From NCBI GenBank assembly GCA_030150795.1, contig JASLFF010000272.1:1-17110 (forward strand): 17,110 nt of DNA, in the 5' to 3' direction. The stretch comes from Terriglobales bacterium (GTDB lineage: Bacteria; Acidobacteriota; Terriglobia; Terriglobales; Gp1-AA117). The position numbers and the translations under genes are program-made. The notes under the pieces are model-generated. The model made no database searches. It saw only the letters and a list, made by a program, of their open reading frames with translations, and was not told the DNA's origin. The stretch's first letter is position 1; each line of letters opens with the position of its first letter. This document shows, one piece after another, positions 8,134-15,417 of this stretch.

Positions 8134-8151
8134 GCCCCAATCGGGCATTTT
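8134..8151 (+). terminator. Weak candidate intrinsic terminator after the kinase gene
   Basis: GCCC (8134-8137), loop CAATC, GGGC (8143-8146), followed by ATTTT. The stem is only 4 bp, but it starts 40 bases after the last exporter-operon stop and A- and T-rich flanks occur on both sides, so it might work in either direction. Confidence 0.3.
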
Positions 8152-8192
8152 GCCGGAAAATCAGAGAACAATTCTCTGCTCGGCAGACTGTA

Positions 8193-8332
8193 TGGCGAGG
8201 GGAGAGGGATTCGCCCCCCGATACCCTTTCAGGTATAACGGTTTTCAAGTTGAGGCGGTTTCGCGGCGTCTGAACCGCGAGCCGAAACCCCAAGCGAAGT
8301 CGAGGGAACTGTCAAAACACAGATGGCGGAGG
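8193..8332. repeat. Direct repeat A: tRNA-Ser 3'-half copy plus 74-bp spacer
   Basis: 8193-8249 copies the 3' half of the tRNA-Ser gene at 9980-10037, from the CCA end to the 5' edge of the anticodon loop, with a few changes (GA swapped to AG in the acceptor, the TTCGAA of the T-loop changed to TTCGCC, one C missing). 8250-8323 is a spacer that matches the one at 9907-9979 with about five substitutions and one gap. It ends in TGGCGGAGG (8324-8332), the beginning of a further tRNA 3' end, cut off there. It is oriented like the intact tRNA. The change in the T-loop and the absence of a 5' half mean it cannot encode a working tRNA. Confidence 0.85.
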
Positions 8333-8396
8333 ATAGGCGACGATTTCCGAACCTTTTGCCGCATTAAACCCTTTATAGCCAATAGACCGTCTTCGA

Positions 8397-8421
8397 CCCG
8401 CGGAAGCATGTAAACCGCGGG
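8397..8421. repeat. 7-bp G+C-rich inverted repeat
   Basis: CCCGCGG (8397-8403) and CCGCGGG (8415-8421) flank an 11-base loop, in a stretch without genes inside the putative island. It is not followed by a T-run. Its role is unknown. Confidence 0.35.
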
Positions 8422-8678
8422 AATTTCGGGCACCCGGCCCCAACTTTAGAAACGTTTTTGTCGGTCGCTTCACTAGTAAATATGAGGGTGTCCCACCACG
8501 AATCGAGAGGAAAGATAAATATATCGGTATCCGTTTGGAAACTATTGACTTTCATGTCCCCAAAGATGATGTTTCGCATTCAAGATTCCACACGCAACAG
8601 ATGCGAGATTTCACAATGCACCGCTAGATCGAGACTCGGTTCAGATCGAAACCTAACCGAACCACGAGAGGAGAACTG

Positions 8679-9299
8679 ATGGATTCTAGAAATGAAGAAC
8701 TCTGCAAATGGCGCAGCCGCGATGAGAAGATGACTCGCTCGGTAGACACACTAAAGGAGTTGTACACGGTTGCTGTCGGTGTAGCGTTAGTGATGGGTGT
8801 AGAGAGATTAGCAACCGAAAGTGTTGGCTCTTCTGTGTTCACCTCCGAACGTTTTTTGTTGTTTCTAGTACTTTTCGTGACGCTAATCCCGTTTTATCAC
8901 GGGGCTTTTAGGCACATGGATGAAGTTTATATATTTGCGGAGCCGCCAGATAAGAGACCGGGCGCGGGAGTCTTGTTGGCAGATTACCTGTTGCTTATGT
9001 GCGAAGCAGGGCTCCTCGTCTGGCTTGCGATTAGGATCTCAGATCCCGTTACGTTCAGGAATGGCTTTTTGCTTTTGCTCAGCGTTGACGTTACATGGGC
9101 TATCGTGACGTGGAGATTTACATCCGAGAAAAAAGGGGCCCTTAAGTGGGGCCTATTGAATCTTGGAGTAATTGGCCTACTTGGGCTGAGCTTCCTCTGT
9201 CCCAGTCCGATCAGCGCGAGATACTTGCTGCTGATCGCAGTTTTCCGAAGTGTGCTCGACTATTGGCTGAGCCACAAACTTTATTTTCCGCCCGCCTAG
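8679..9299 (+). CDS. Multi-spanning membrane protein of unknown family
   Basis: The 206-residue product begins with a charged, probably cytoplasmic stretch (about 1-27), followed by five to six hydrophobic segments. These are near VAVGVALVMGVERL, FLLFLVLFVTLIPFYHGAF, VLLADYLLLMCEAGLLVWLAI, FLLLLSVDVTWAIVTW, LNLGVIGLLGLSFLC and YLLLIAVFRSVLDYWL. The segment PFYHGAFRHMDEVY between helices 2 and 3 carries His, Asp and Glu near the membrane and looks like the most distinctive part. I do not recognise a named family. The start ATG has AGAGGAG (8667-8673) at 5-nt spacing, strong evidence that it is a real gene. It sits inside the segment bounded by tRNA-Ser half-gene repeats and appears more A+T-rich than its neighbours, which fits acquisition by transfer. 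It converges with the small membrane protein gene 64 bp away. Confidence 0.75.
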   Translation: MDSRNEELCKWRSRDEKMTRSVDTLKELYTVAVGVALVMGVERLATESVGSSVFTSERFLLFLVLFVTLIPFYHGAFRHMDEVYIFAEPPDKRPGAGVLLADYLLLMCEAGLLVWLAIRISDPVTFRNGFLLLLSVDVTWAIVTWRFTSEKKGALKWGLLNLGVIGLLGLSFLCPSPISARYLLLIAVFRSVLDYWLSHKLYFPPA

Positions 9300-9363
9300 A
9301 CTGAATCGATTTAGTTTCGGATTGGTTTTGGTGCTGACCGCACTCTTCCGATAGTCCGGAGCT

Positions 9364-9603
9364 TTAGCTACGCGCAACCAAAATCAGCCCATAGAAACCG
9401 CGCAGAGCCCAGACAATGTTGAGTGCTGCCGGTATCCATGCTCCATGGTAACCGGAATTGAAAACTATTAAGGTGGCGCCGACGAAATTCATGAAATGGC
9501 TCTCCCGTGCATTGCTGGGCATTTGGTTCGATGACACAAGCCAATAGGATGTTAAGAGGAGTACCGCTCCGAACACGCCGAAAATCTCCACCACCAGGTT
9601 CAT
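9364..9603 (-). CDS. Small CBU_0592-type membrane protein
   Basis: The 79-residue product is almost entirely two to three membrane helices. The pattern EIFGVFGAVLLLTSYWL near the N-terminus, then the Asn/Gly-rich FMNFVGATLIVFNSGYHGAW, then PAALNIVWALRGFYGLI matches what I recall of the CBU_0592-like family of small bacterial membrane proteins; its function is unknown. I chose ATG 9603-9601, which has AAAGG at 9-nt spacing upstream. A TTG at 9630 in the same frame would add nine charged residues ahead of the first helix and has no better ribosome binding site. The gene lies inside the segment bounded by tRNA-Ser half-gene repeats and converges with the membrane protein gene at 8679-9299. Confidence 0.7.
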   Translation of the reverse strand: MNLVVEIFGVFGAVLLLTSYWLVSSNQMPSNARESHFMNFVGATLIVFNSGYHGAWIPAALNIVWALRGFYGLILVARS

Positions 9604-9849
9604 CTCTTTTCGCCTTTGAGACATGGTCAAGCAAAAAGCTTCCCCCAGTCAAGCGGGTACGGTTTACTCTATTTTCCATGTTCAATTCAGCAAACGCGGC
9701 GTTTAGGCAAAGGCTCTCGGATCACTTTGCTCCAGCTTCTCCCCCTGGCCCAGAGACCTGCGCAGCACTACGCGCAGCTTCATTTTCAGGCCTATTTCAG
9801 ACCTATGAAGAATCAAAGCTTTTGAAAGCGCAAAAGAAAACGATCTGTC

Positions 9850-9988
9850 TGACAGAAAGAGAGGGATTCGAACCCCGATATCCTTTCAGGTATAACGGTT
9901 CTCAAGTTGAGGCGGTTTCGCGGCGTCTGAGCCGCGAGCCGAAATCCCGAGCGAAGTCGAGGGAACTGTTAGAAACAGATGGCGGAGG
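9850..9988. repeat. Direct repeat B: tRNA-Ser 3'-half copy plus 73-bp spacer
   Basis: 9850-9906 copies the tRNA-Ser 3' half with about six substitutions and one missing C; four of the changes are G to A on the plus strand in the acceptor end, the direction expected of decay. The spacer 9907-9979 matches that of repeat A. It runs straight into the intact tRNA, whose 3' end (TGGCGGAGG) is the shared right boundary of both repeats. The spacer holds a strong dyad (CGGTTTCGCGGC paired with GCCGCGAGCCG with one bulge) and the motif TCCCGAGCGAAGTCGAGGGA (9945-9964). In the direction of tRNA transcription the spacer comes directly after the CCA. Confidence 0.85.
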
Positions 9989-10069
9989 GAGAGGGATTCG
10001 AACCCCCGATACCCTTTCAGGTATAACGGTTTTCAAGACCGTCTGTTTCAACCGCTCACACATCCCTCC
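9980..10069 (-). tRNA. tRNA-Ser (anticodon UGA)
   Basis: The reverse complement folds as a complete class II tRNA. The acceptor stem is GGAGGGA (10069-10063) with TCCCTCC, then G, then an encoded CCA (9982-9980). A 3-bp D stem TGT/ACA carries a GAGCGGTTGAA loop. The anticodon stem ACGGT/ACCGT carries the loop CTTGAAA (10037-10031), giving anticodon UGA for UCA codons. The long variable arm ATACC/GGTAT is the serine hallmark, and the T arm is GGGGG-TTCGAAT-CCCTC. Length is 90 nt with CCA. It is the intact member of a set whose 3' half is copied twice downstream. No other tRNA lies in the window. Confidence 0.96.
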
Positions 10070-10154
10070 GCGTGATTGGTATCAACAGTTTACCAGCTGT
10101 TGAAAATTACCGCTGAATAACCGGCAAGCTCTTTACTCTTAAGTTTTCTTCAGA

Positions 10155-10170
10155 GTTATCCACGGATAAC
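10155..10170. promoter_or_regulatory. Perfect 16-bp palindrome upstream of the asmA-like gene
   Basis: GTTATCC (10155-10161), AC, GGATAAC (10164-10170) is an exact 7-2-7 dyad, 52 bases before the AsmA-like start and 85 bases from the tRNA-Ser 5' end. It contains TTATCCACG, one base from the DnaA-box consensus TTATCCACA, but a single site is not an origin. An operator for a dimeric repressor is as likely. Confidence 0.35.
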
Positions 10171-10222
10171 GAGAGCCGCCGCTCAAATCAGTCAGATATT
10201 CAGCATCAAAGTAGATAGCCAA

Positions 10223-11812
10223 ATGTCAACCGTGCTCGCATCTTCGGAAAAATCCACGGCGACGACGCGAGCACCTGCTCAAAGATTTCGCTGGATCCTG
10301 TTGGCGGTTTCAATTTGCGCTGTCATATTTCTGGGAATAATGGCAGCAAAATGGCCCTTTACCAGGGAAGCCATGACCAAACGGCTGGAGCGGGCATCGT
10401 CCGCCCAGGTTGAAATGCGGGGATTTCACAGCACATATTTTCCGTTTCCCGGATGTGTGGCTGATGACGTGGTGTTCCGGCAGAAAACTTCCGCGCCCGG
10501 ACAAAAGCCTGCCGATCCAATCATTACGATTCACAAGCTGACCATTGAAAGCACATTTGCCGGGCTACTAAGCAAGCCGGGAAGGATCAGGAGAATCATC
10601 GCCGATGGCCTGCGCATTCAGGTTCCCCAAGGCGGCTCCAACCTGCATAGTGAAGGCCCAAACAGCGATCAGACTGTTATTGAAGAGTTTCAAGCGGACA
10701 ACGCTTTGCTGGAATTGGCAACCGGCCACACCAGCGAGAACAAACTCATTTTCCAGATCCATCATGCGCTCTTCCATGACATCGGGAACCAAGGCGCAGT
10801 GCCTTTTCAAGTATCACTTCGTCTCCCCGTTCCACCGGGCGAGGTGGAATCCAGCGGCTCCATTGGCCCATGGAAAGATGATAAAGGGACAGTACGGAGC
10901 ACGGCAATTTCCGGCAAATACTTGTTAACCCGCGCTGACCTAGGTGTTTTCAAGAGCATCGGCGGGATGGTTTCTGCACGCGGTGAATTTTCCGGCAATC
11001 TGGAAAAGCTGAACCTGGCAGGCAGCACGGACACTCCGGACTTTGAAGTGAAAGAAAGCGGCCACAAGTTTCACCTGAGCACACAATTTCGTGGTCTTCT
11101 GGACATGGAAAATGGCGACCTTATTTTGCCATCGCTCGCGGCACGGCTGGGCAACACCAATTTGATTGCCTATGGCAGCGTTTCCGGCAAACCGAAGACT
11201 GTGACGCTTGACGTAACGCATGGCCAGGGCGAAATTCAGGACCTGATTCTTCTCTTCTCTGACGCTAAAGCTTCACCTATGCTTGGCCCGGTCGTGTTCC
11301 AAACCCAGATCGTGCTTCCACCGGAACAGCGGCCGTTTAAAGAACGGGTGCGACTCACCGGGAATTTCAATATCAGCCGTGCACGCTTCACGTCAATCAA
11401 TACCCAGAAGGATGTTGACCAGCTCAGTGAACGCGCTGAAGGGAAAAAAGACAAGGAAAAGGACTACGACCAGGACGACGATGAAAACGGTTTTGAGCGC
11501 GTGATGACTGACCTGAGAGGAGACGTGGTAATGAAGGACGGCGTGGCTACGTTCTCGCCTGTCTCATTCACGGTGCCGGGCGCTGACGCTGACATGAAAG
11601 GCACGTATAGTTTGCTAAGCAAACGCGTAGACCTGCGTGGCAAAATGCGCATGCTTGCAACGGTCTCACAAGCTTCCACAGGAGCGAAATCGATCTTTCT
11701 GAAAGTGCTTGATCCGTTCTATAAGAAAAAGAAAAAAGGCGCGGGCGCAGAAGTGCCGATCAGAATGACCGGCACTTATGGCCACACGCACTTTACCGCG
11801 GGATTGAAATAG
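10223..11812 (+). CDS. AsmA-like envelope protein
   Basis: The 529-residue product has an N-terminal membrane anchor at about 24-42 (WILLAVSICAVIFLGIMAA) and a large periplasmic part rich in beta strands. The layout is that of the AsmA-like family: early HSTYFPFPGCVADDVVFRQ, mid-region LRGLLDMENGDLILPSLAAR-like strands, and a C-terminal half with LRGDVVMKDGVATFSPVSF followed by VPGADADMKGTYSL. AsmA-type proteins span the envelope and are linked to phospholipid transport or outer-membrane assembly; the exact role here is unknown. A very charged insertion (about 400-425, Lys then Asp/Glu) and a lysine run near residue 505 are notable. The chosen ATG has only a weak purine-rich upstream stretch (AAAGTAG). 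The gene converges with pilX, with 10 bp between the stops and no room for an independent terminator. Confidence 0.75.
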   Translation: MSTVLASSEKSTATTRAPAQRFRWILLAVSICAVIFLGIMAAKWPFTREAMTKRLERASSAQVEMRGFHSTYFPFPGCVADDVVFRQKTSAPGQKPADPIITIHKLTIESTFAGLLSKPGRIRRIIADGLRIQVPQGGSNLHSEGPNSDQTVIEEFQADNALLELATGHTSENKLIFQIHHALFHDIGNQGAVPFQVSLRLPVPPGEVESSGSIGPWKDDKGTVRSTAISGKYLLTRADLGVFKSIGGMVSARGEFSGNLEKLNLAGSTDTPDFEVKESGHKFHLSTQFRGLLDMENGDLILPSLAARLGNTNLIAYGSVSGKPKTVTLDVTHGQGEIQDLILLFSDAKASPMLGPVVFQTQIVLPPEQRPFKERVRLTGNFNISRARFTSINTQKDVDQLSERAEGKKDKEKDYDQDDDENGFERVMTDLRGDVVMKDGVATFSPVSFTVPGADADMKGTYSLLSKRVDLRGKMRMLATVSQASTGAKSIFLKVLDPFYKKKKKGAGAEVPIRMTGTYGHTHFTAGLK

Positions 11813-11822
11813 CGCCTGCGTT

Positions 11823-14333
11823 TTAGCGTGGCGTCAGGTCCTGCGTCATGTCAACGTTCACCACGTCAATAAACCTCGGGGTCCCCGGAGGCATCTTGCT
11901 GGGATCGGTGAAGTCGAGATCGAACGAATAATTACGGCCCGGCGGGTTATAGACCATGTTGCAGCATTTAAACGCGCCCACGCCGTATTGCGCAAAATAG
12001 AGGCTTACCAGTGAGCCTTCATAGTTCGAAGTCTGTCCGCCCCATTCTTCCAGGTAACGCAGGAAGTTATGGACGCCGCCATCGGTGCCAAAGTCATTGC
12101 CAGCCGTGGCAGGATGAGGGAAAGGAATGCTCTTTCCGGAGGCGATTGCCACTCGATACGAGGTTGTGCAAGCCTGTCTGCCTGCTCCATTGCCGGCCGC
12201 ACTAGCCAAGGACGCGGTGGCCGGACAGGTTGCGGTGCCTGCCGCGGAGCGCGGATTGAACATGCTCTGCTCGTTGTTCCAGTTCTTGGAAAGCAGAGTA
12301 ACTGTATCCGCGATGACGGCCGCCGATGCGTGCGGGTTGCCAAATCCCGCGGCATCATTCGCGTTGTAATTGCCTAGAATATAAGCAGGTTCTTCACTGG
12401 CCACGGTGAACCCGCCGGTGCCTGCCGGGAAGTTGATAGGTAGATTACCCAGCGTTCCGTTTTCAACTACGATTGCATGGCGCGCGCCGCTGACATGGTT
12501 CATGCGGCCGGCATTTGAGCAATCCAGTGACAGAGTGGGATCGCCATTTGCGATTGCGAATGCATTGCCAAGATTACCGGCGCCATAGGTCTGCAACTTG
12601 CCATCGCCATTTACGTCTTCACCGGTATCAAGACTGCTATTTGAGGCTCCCGTGCTGCTGCTGGGATTGACAAAGTCTTCATAGCCAAAGTCGCCGTGCT
12701 TCACTTTGATGGTGGCAGCGGGATCAGGATCAGCCAGCATACCGCGATGATCGGCGTAATACAGGATATAGCCATTCTGGCTGGCAGATTCCACAAGAGC
12801 ACCGCTTGTGCCGATAGTGCCGACGAGCCATTTTCTGAGATTACCTACATCTATTTCGGTAGCGGTCATGATGCCGCCCACAGAGCATGTGGTCCCTGTG
12901 AGCGGGTTCTCGCGGCGCTCGCCTTCACGCGTGTCATAGAAATTCAACGGCTGCCACCAATACTTGGTGGACCCGGTTGTCAGCAGGGTCCCGCGCGTAG
13001 CGGTTTCTCTCAGCTGCTGCAGAACCATGATGGCATTCGGGTTCTCAGTGTTCGCACGCCCATGCTCGGAATCAGGCGTCTGCAGGCCTCGCGAAAAGCC
13101 GAGATCGAGCCATTCCTTGGTTACATTCTGATAAGTGTTATCAGTCTTGCGAAATTCCACGCGTACCCATCCGCCCAGAATGGACCAGTCTCCAGTAGCA
13201 ATCCCGGCGGGACGTTTCCAGCGGTTATCGATCGTGTCATTCGCTGCGCCAATGCAGCCTGCCGCAAAACATGTGTTGGGCGTATCCAGAGAAATATCCC
13301 CTGTCTGTGCTCCGCCCGGCAGGTCTGCTTGCGTGTCAGCGAACAGCACTCTGATTTGGGCCTGCGTATACAACCGAGAGGAACCCAGGTTACCGGTAGG
13401 ATCTTCAGCCGGCAACGGTTCGCGGATGATTTCAATGGGCGCGCCATCTGCCACAAACGGCAGCGTCAATTGTGTGGCGTGGTGGACCAGATTGCCGAAG
13501 TAAGTGCTTTGTGAAAAGGTGTCCCAGCCGGGAGTAGGTGAGCTGCCTTTGCCGCCAATCAGGCTGCCTTCAGTCAATGCAAGTGAACGGCAGGAACTTG
13601 TGGGAGTACTGCAACCGTTAGGCGCGGTCGGTACGTTTACCGTTCCAGTATATGGGTTGCTACTCGTCGGCAGGCCGTTCACCAGCGTTTGGCGAATGAC
13701 TTCTCCATGGGCGGTAAGCTTGTCATGGAAAGTAAGCGTGGCGCCCGTTCCTTCGGCCAGATAAAGATCGCCATTGGTGTGGACACGTCCGCCAAAGTCG
13801 AAATCCGGACCCGCAAAATAACTCAGGTCACTATCTGAGAATACGCCAAACTGAAAAACAGGAATCTGCGCCACTTCAACGTCGCGAGTCATGTGCGCCT
13901 GCGCGCCGCTTACCCGGGTTGCCGTCACATCCAGGTTGATCGGAATTATCTGCGCGGAAAGACCGGCGAAATCGCCTGAGCTGATGGTCTGTACGCGGCT
14001 TGCGGGGCTGCCATCCGGGTTCGCCGTCACGTTAAATACGTAGTTATAACCCACGCCGGGCAAGCCGGGCTTATCATTGCCCAGAGCAGTGATTGTGGCC
14101 GCTGACGGGGACTTGGTTTTTTCATACAGAGCGCCCAGGTCCGCAGTCATTTTTTCCATGCCGGCTTCAGCGTCATAGTAGGCAAGATTGCCTTCCTGGT
14201 CAGACCCGCCGATGCGCTTTTCAGTGCGCACTGTGTAAGACAGCGTTACCGCCATGGCCGAAAGCAGGACGAGGAAAAGCAGTACCCCGATCAAAGCAAA
14301 ACCTTTTTCACGAGTTTTTCCAGACATCACCAT
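11823..14333 (-). CDS. pilX: PilX-type minor pilin with very large C-terminal domain
   Basis: The 836-residue product opens with a short basic leader and GFALIGVLLFLVLLSAMAV, a type IV prepilin-like signal cleaved after Gly11. Position +5 of the mature protein is Gly instead of Glu, as in several PilX-type minor pilins. The helix continues to TEKRIGGSDQEGNLAYYDAE, the usual PilX N-terminal pattern. Typical PilX proteins are about 170-200 residues; this one carries about 650 more, with ten Cys in spaced pairs and a DVNGDGK loop at 573-579 of the EF-hand/dockerin Ca2+-binding type. It may act as the pilus-tip adhesin or sensor. The ATG at 14333 has AGGAG at 5-nt spacing; a TTG at 14354 is less likely. 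It is the fourth gene after fimT, pilV and pilW, 23 bp from pilW. Confidence 0.85.
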   Translation of the reverse strand: MVMSGKTREKGFALIGVLLFLVLLSAMAVTLSYTVRTEKRIGGSDQEGNLAYYDAEAGMEKMTADLGALYEKTKSPSAATITALGNDKPGLPGVGYNYVFNVTANPDGSPASRVQTISSGDFAGLSAQIIPINLDVTATRVSGAQAHMTRDVEVAQIPVFQFGVFSDSDLSYFAGPDFDFGGRVHTNGDLYLAEGTGATLTFHDKLTAHGEVIRQTLVNGLPTSSNPYTGTVNVPTAPNGCSTPTSSCRSLALTEGSLIGGKGSSPTPGWDTFSQSTYFGNLVHHATQLTLPFVADGAPIEIIREPLPAEDPTGNLGSSRLYTQAQIRVLFADTQADLPGGAQTGDISLDTPNTCFAAGCIGAANDTIDNRWKRPAGIATGDWSILGGWVRVEFRKTDNTYQNVTKEWLDLGFSRGLQTPDSEHGRANTENPNAIMVLQQLRETATRGTLLTTGSTKYWWQPLNFYDTREGERRENPLTGTTCSVGGIMTATEIDVGNLRKWLVGTIGTSGALVESASQNGYILYYADHRGMLADPDPAATIKVKHGDFGYEDFVNPSSSTGASNSSLDTGEDVNGDGKLQTYGAGNLGNAFAIANGDPTLSLDCSNAGRMNHVSGARHAIVVENGTLGNLPINFPAGTGGFTVASEEPAYILGNYNANDAAGFGNPHASAAVIADTVTLLSKNWNNEQSMFNPRSAAGTATCPATASLASAAGNGAGRQACTTSYRVAIASGKSIPFPHPATAGNDFGTDGGVHNFLRYLEEWGGQTSNYEGSLVSLYFAQYGVGAFKCCNMVYNPPGRNYSFDLDFTDPSKMPPGTPRFIDVVNVDMTQDLTPR

Positions 14334-14356
14334 ACTTGCTCCTGACTGGGACAAAC

Positions 14357-15406
14357 TTACTTATAGCGGTCGCGGAAACTCAGGTTCCGCGGACTTACGG
14401 CTGCGGCAAGCGTGAGATGGCTTAACGCTTTTCCCGGCCCGGCAGGCCGCAATGAACGCACATTCATCACCAGGTTTACTTTACGAATAAGACCCGGAGT
14501 GCCATTCGCGCTCTTGGTATTTGTGACCAAAGTGCTTGAAGCACTGGATGCCGTATCGTCATAAACGTCATACGAGACTTGCAGGTTCTCCACTCCGTCC
14601 ATCACTGGGACCGGCTGCTGGCCGTTTACCTGACGCATCAACTGCCAGTTGTCGTCGTTATTGTTAAAGGTGCCATCCGGGCCTGCGCTTTGCTGCAGGT
14701 AATAACTGATAACAAGAATTCTGGCCACCGTAGTAGGCGGATACTTGTTCCCGGGACCGGGGTCCTGTAGTGCGGCAATATTTCCATTGGCCGCGCTGGG
14801 CTGATTGATATTGAGTGGATCAGAGTTGGCAAACAACAAGGTATTGCTGGCTGTGAGCACATTCGTGACCATGCCAATGGCGCTGCCATGCACGTTGCTC
14901 AGAATAATCAAGTCGCCGATATTGATTCCCGCCACACTGGGAACACCAACCTGAGAGCCCGAGGGCGTGATGCTGGTAGCCGTACCCAGATTCACGGTGC
15001 GGTCAATGTAAGCCATCGTGAGAGCGTCAGGCGCTCCTTGCTTCACGTTTCCGTCATTTGGATCAGGAAGCACGGGATACATGTGGTTTCCGGGAAAATT
15101 GTGGTTCTTGAGGAAACACACTCCGCCTGAGCAAGCAAAGAGTGAAGCTGTAGCTCCCGTTCCCGTGGGAAGCTGAACGCCGCCAACGGGCATTCCCGTT
15201 CCGGACAAGCTCAGGTCTTTCAGAATGCTGTTGATCGCCGCGCGGCCATCCTGCTGCATTTCCGTGCGTACCGTGATCAGGTCTGTAATCTGGAGCGCCT
15301 TGGTAACCAGCGTTGCCCCGGCCGTAAGCACAATGCTGCCAATCAGCATTGCTACTAGCGCTTCCATTAACGACAAGCCGTGTTGGCCTTTTCTCAGTTT
15401 GTCCAT
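14357..15406 (-). CDS. pilW: PilW-type minor pilin
   Basis: The 349-residue product has the leader MDKLRKGQHG and then LSLMEALVAMLIGSIVLTAG, a class-typical prepilin segment with Glu at +5 (residue 15). The helix is followed by MQQDGRAAINSILKDLSLSGTGM, the pattern of PilW N-terminal regions. The C-terminal part holds VENLQVSYDVYDD and IRKVNLVMNVRSLRP, also usual for PilW. It would be a minor pilin that primes or caps the type IV pilus. AGGAA precedes the ATG at 8-nt spacing. It starts 11 bp after pilV and ends 23 bp before pilX, so it sits in the middle of one operon. A GPDGTFNNNDDN loop resembles similar loops in PilV. Confidence 0.88.
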   Translation of the reverse strand: MDKLRKGQHGLSLMEALVAMLIGSIVLTAGATLVTKALQITDLITVRTEMQQDGRAAINSILKDLSLSGTGMPVGGVQLPTGTGATASLFACSGGVCFLKNHNFPGNHMYPVLPDPNDGNVKQGAPDALTMAYIDRTVNLGTATSITPSGSQVGVPSVAGINIGDLIILSNVHGSAIGMVTNVLTASNTLLFANSDPLNINQPSAANGNIAALQDPGPGNKYPPTTVARILVISYYLQQSAGPDGTFNNNDDNWQLMRQVNGQQPVPVMDGVENLQVSYDVYDDTASSASSTLVTNTKSANGTPGLIRKVNLVMNVRSLRPAGPGKALSHLTLAAAVSPRNLSFRDRYK

Positions 15407-15417
15407 AGGCTTAGTTC

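Larger units (their letters stand above)
8193..9849. mobile_element. Putative decayed island bounded by tRNA-Ser half-gene repeats
   Basis: The 1657-bp segment runs from repeat A to the start of repeat B. Both repeats contain the tRNA-Ser 3' half from the anticodon loop to CCA, a stretch commonly used as an attachment site by tyrosine-recombinase elements. The contents are a multi-spanning membrane protein (8679-9299) and a small membrane protein (9364-9603), convergent, and both looking more A+T-rich than the genes outside. No integrase, transposase or replication gene is present, so it would be a remnant or non-autonomous. 8334-8678 (345 bases) holds no supported gene; it contains the dyad at 8397-8421 and the SD of the 8679 gene. 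9604-9849 holds nothing recognised. A simple segmental duplication is an alternative explanation. Confidence 0.4.

Noticed and set aside
8193..8249. Second tRNA-Ser gene
   Set aside because: Only the 3' half is present, with the T-loop TTCGAA changed and one base missing; there is no 5' half to pair with.
8458..8679. 73-residue plus-strand open frame overlapping the start of the membrane protein gene
   Set aside because: Composition unlike a real protein and no SD seen; its TGA overlaps the next ATG by one base, which is suggestive but not enough.
9507..10103. 198-residue plus-strand open frame
   Set aside because: Its C-terminal part (GRGIRTPDTLSGITVFKTV) is the antisense translation of the tRNA-Ser gene, a well-known spurious annotation, and it runs through both the repeat and the opposite-strand small membrane protein gene.
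12696..13514. 272-residue plus-strand open frame
   Set aside because: It is antisense to pilX, has no family resemblance and no SD; pilX in this span carries the Ca2+ loop and continuous coding character.
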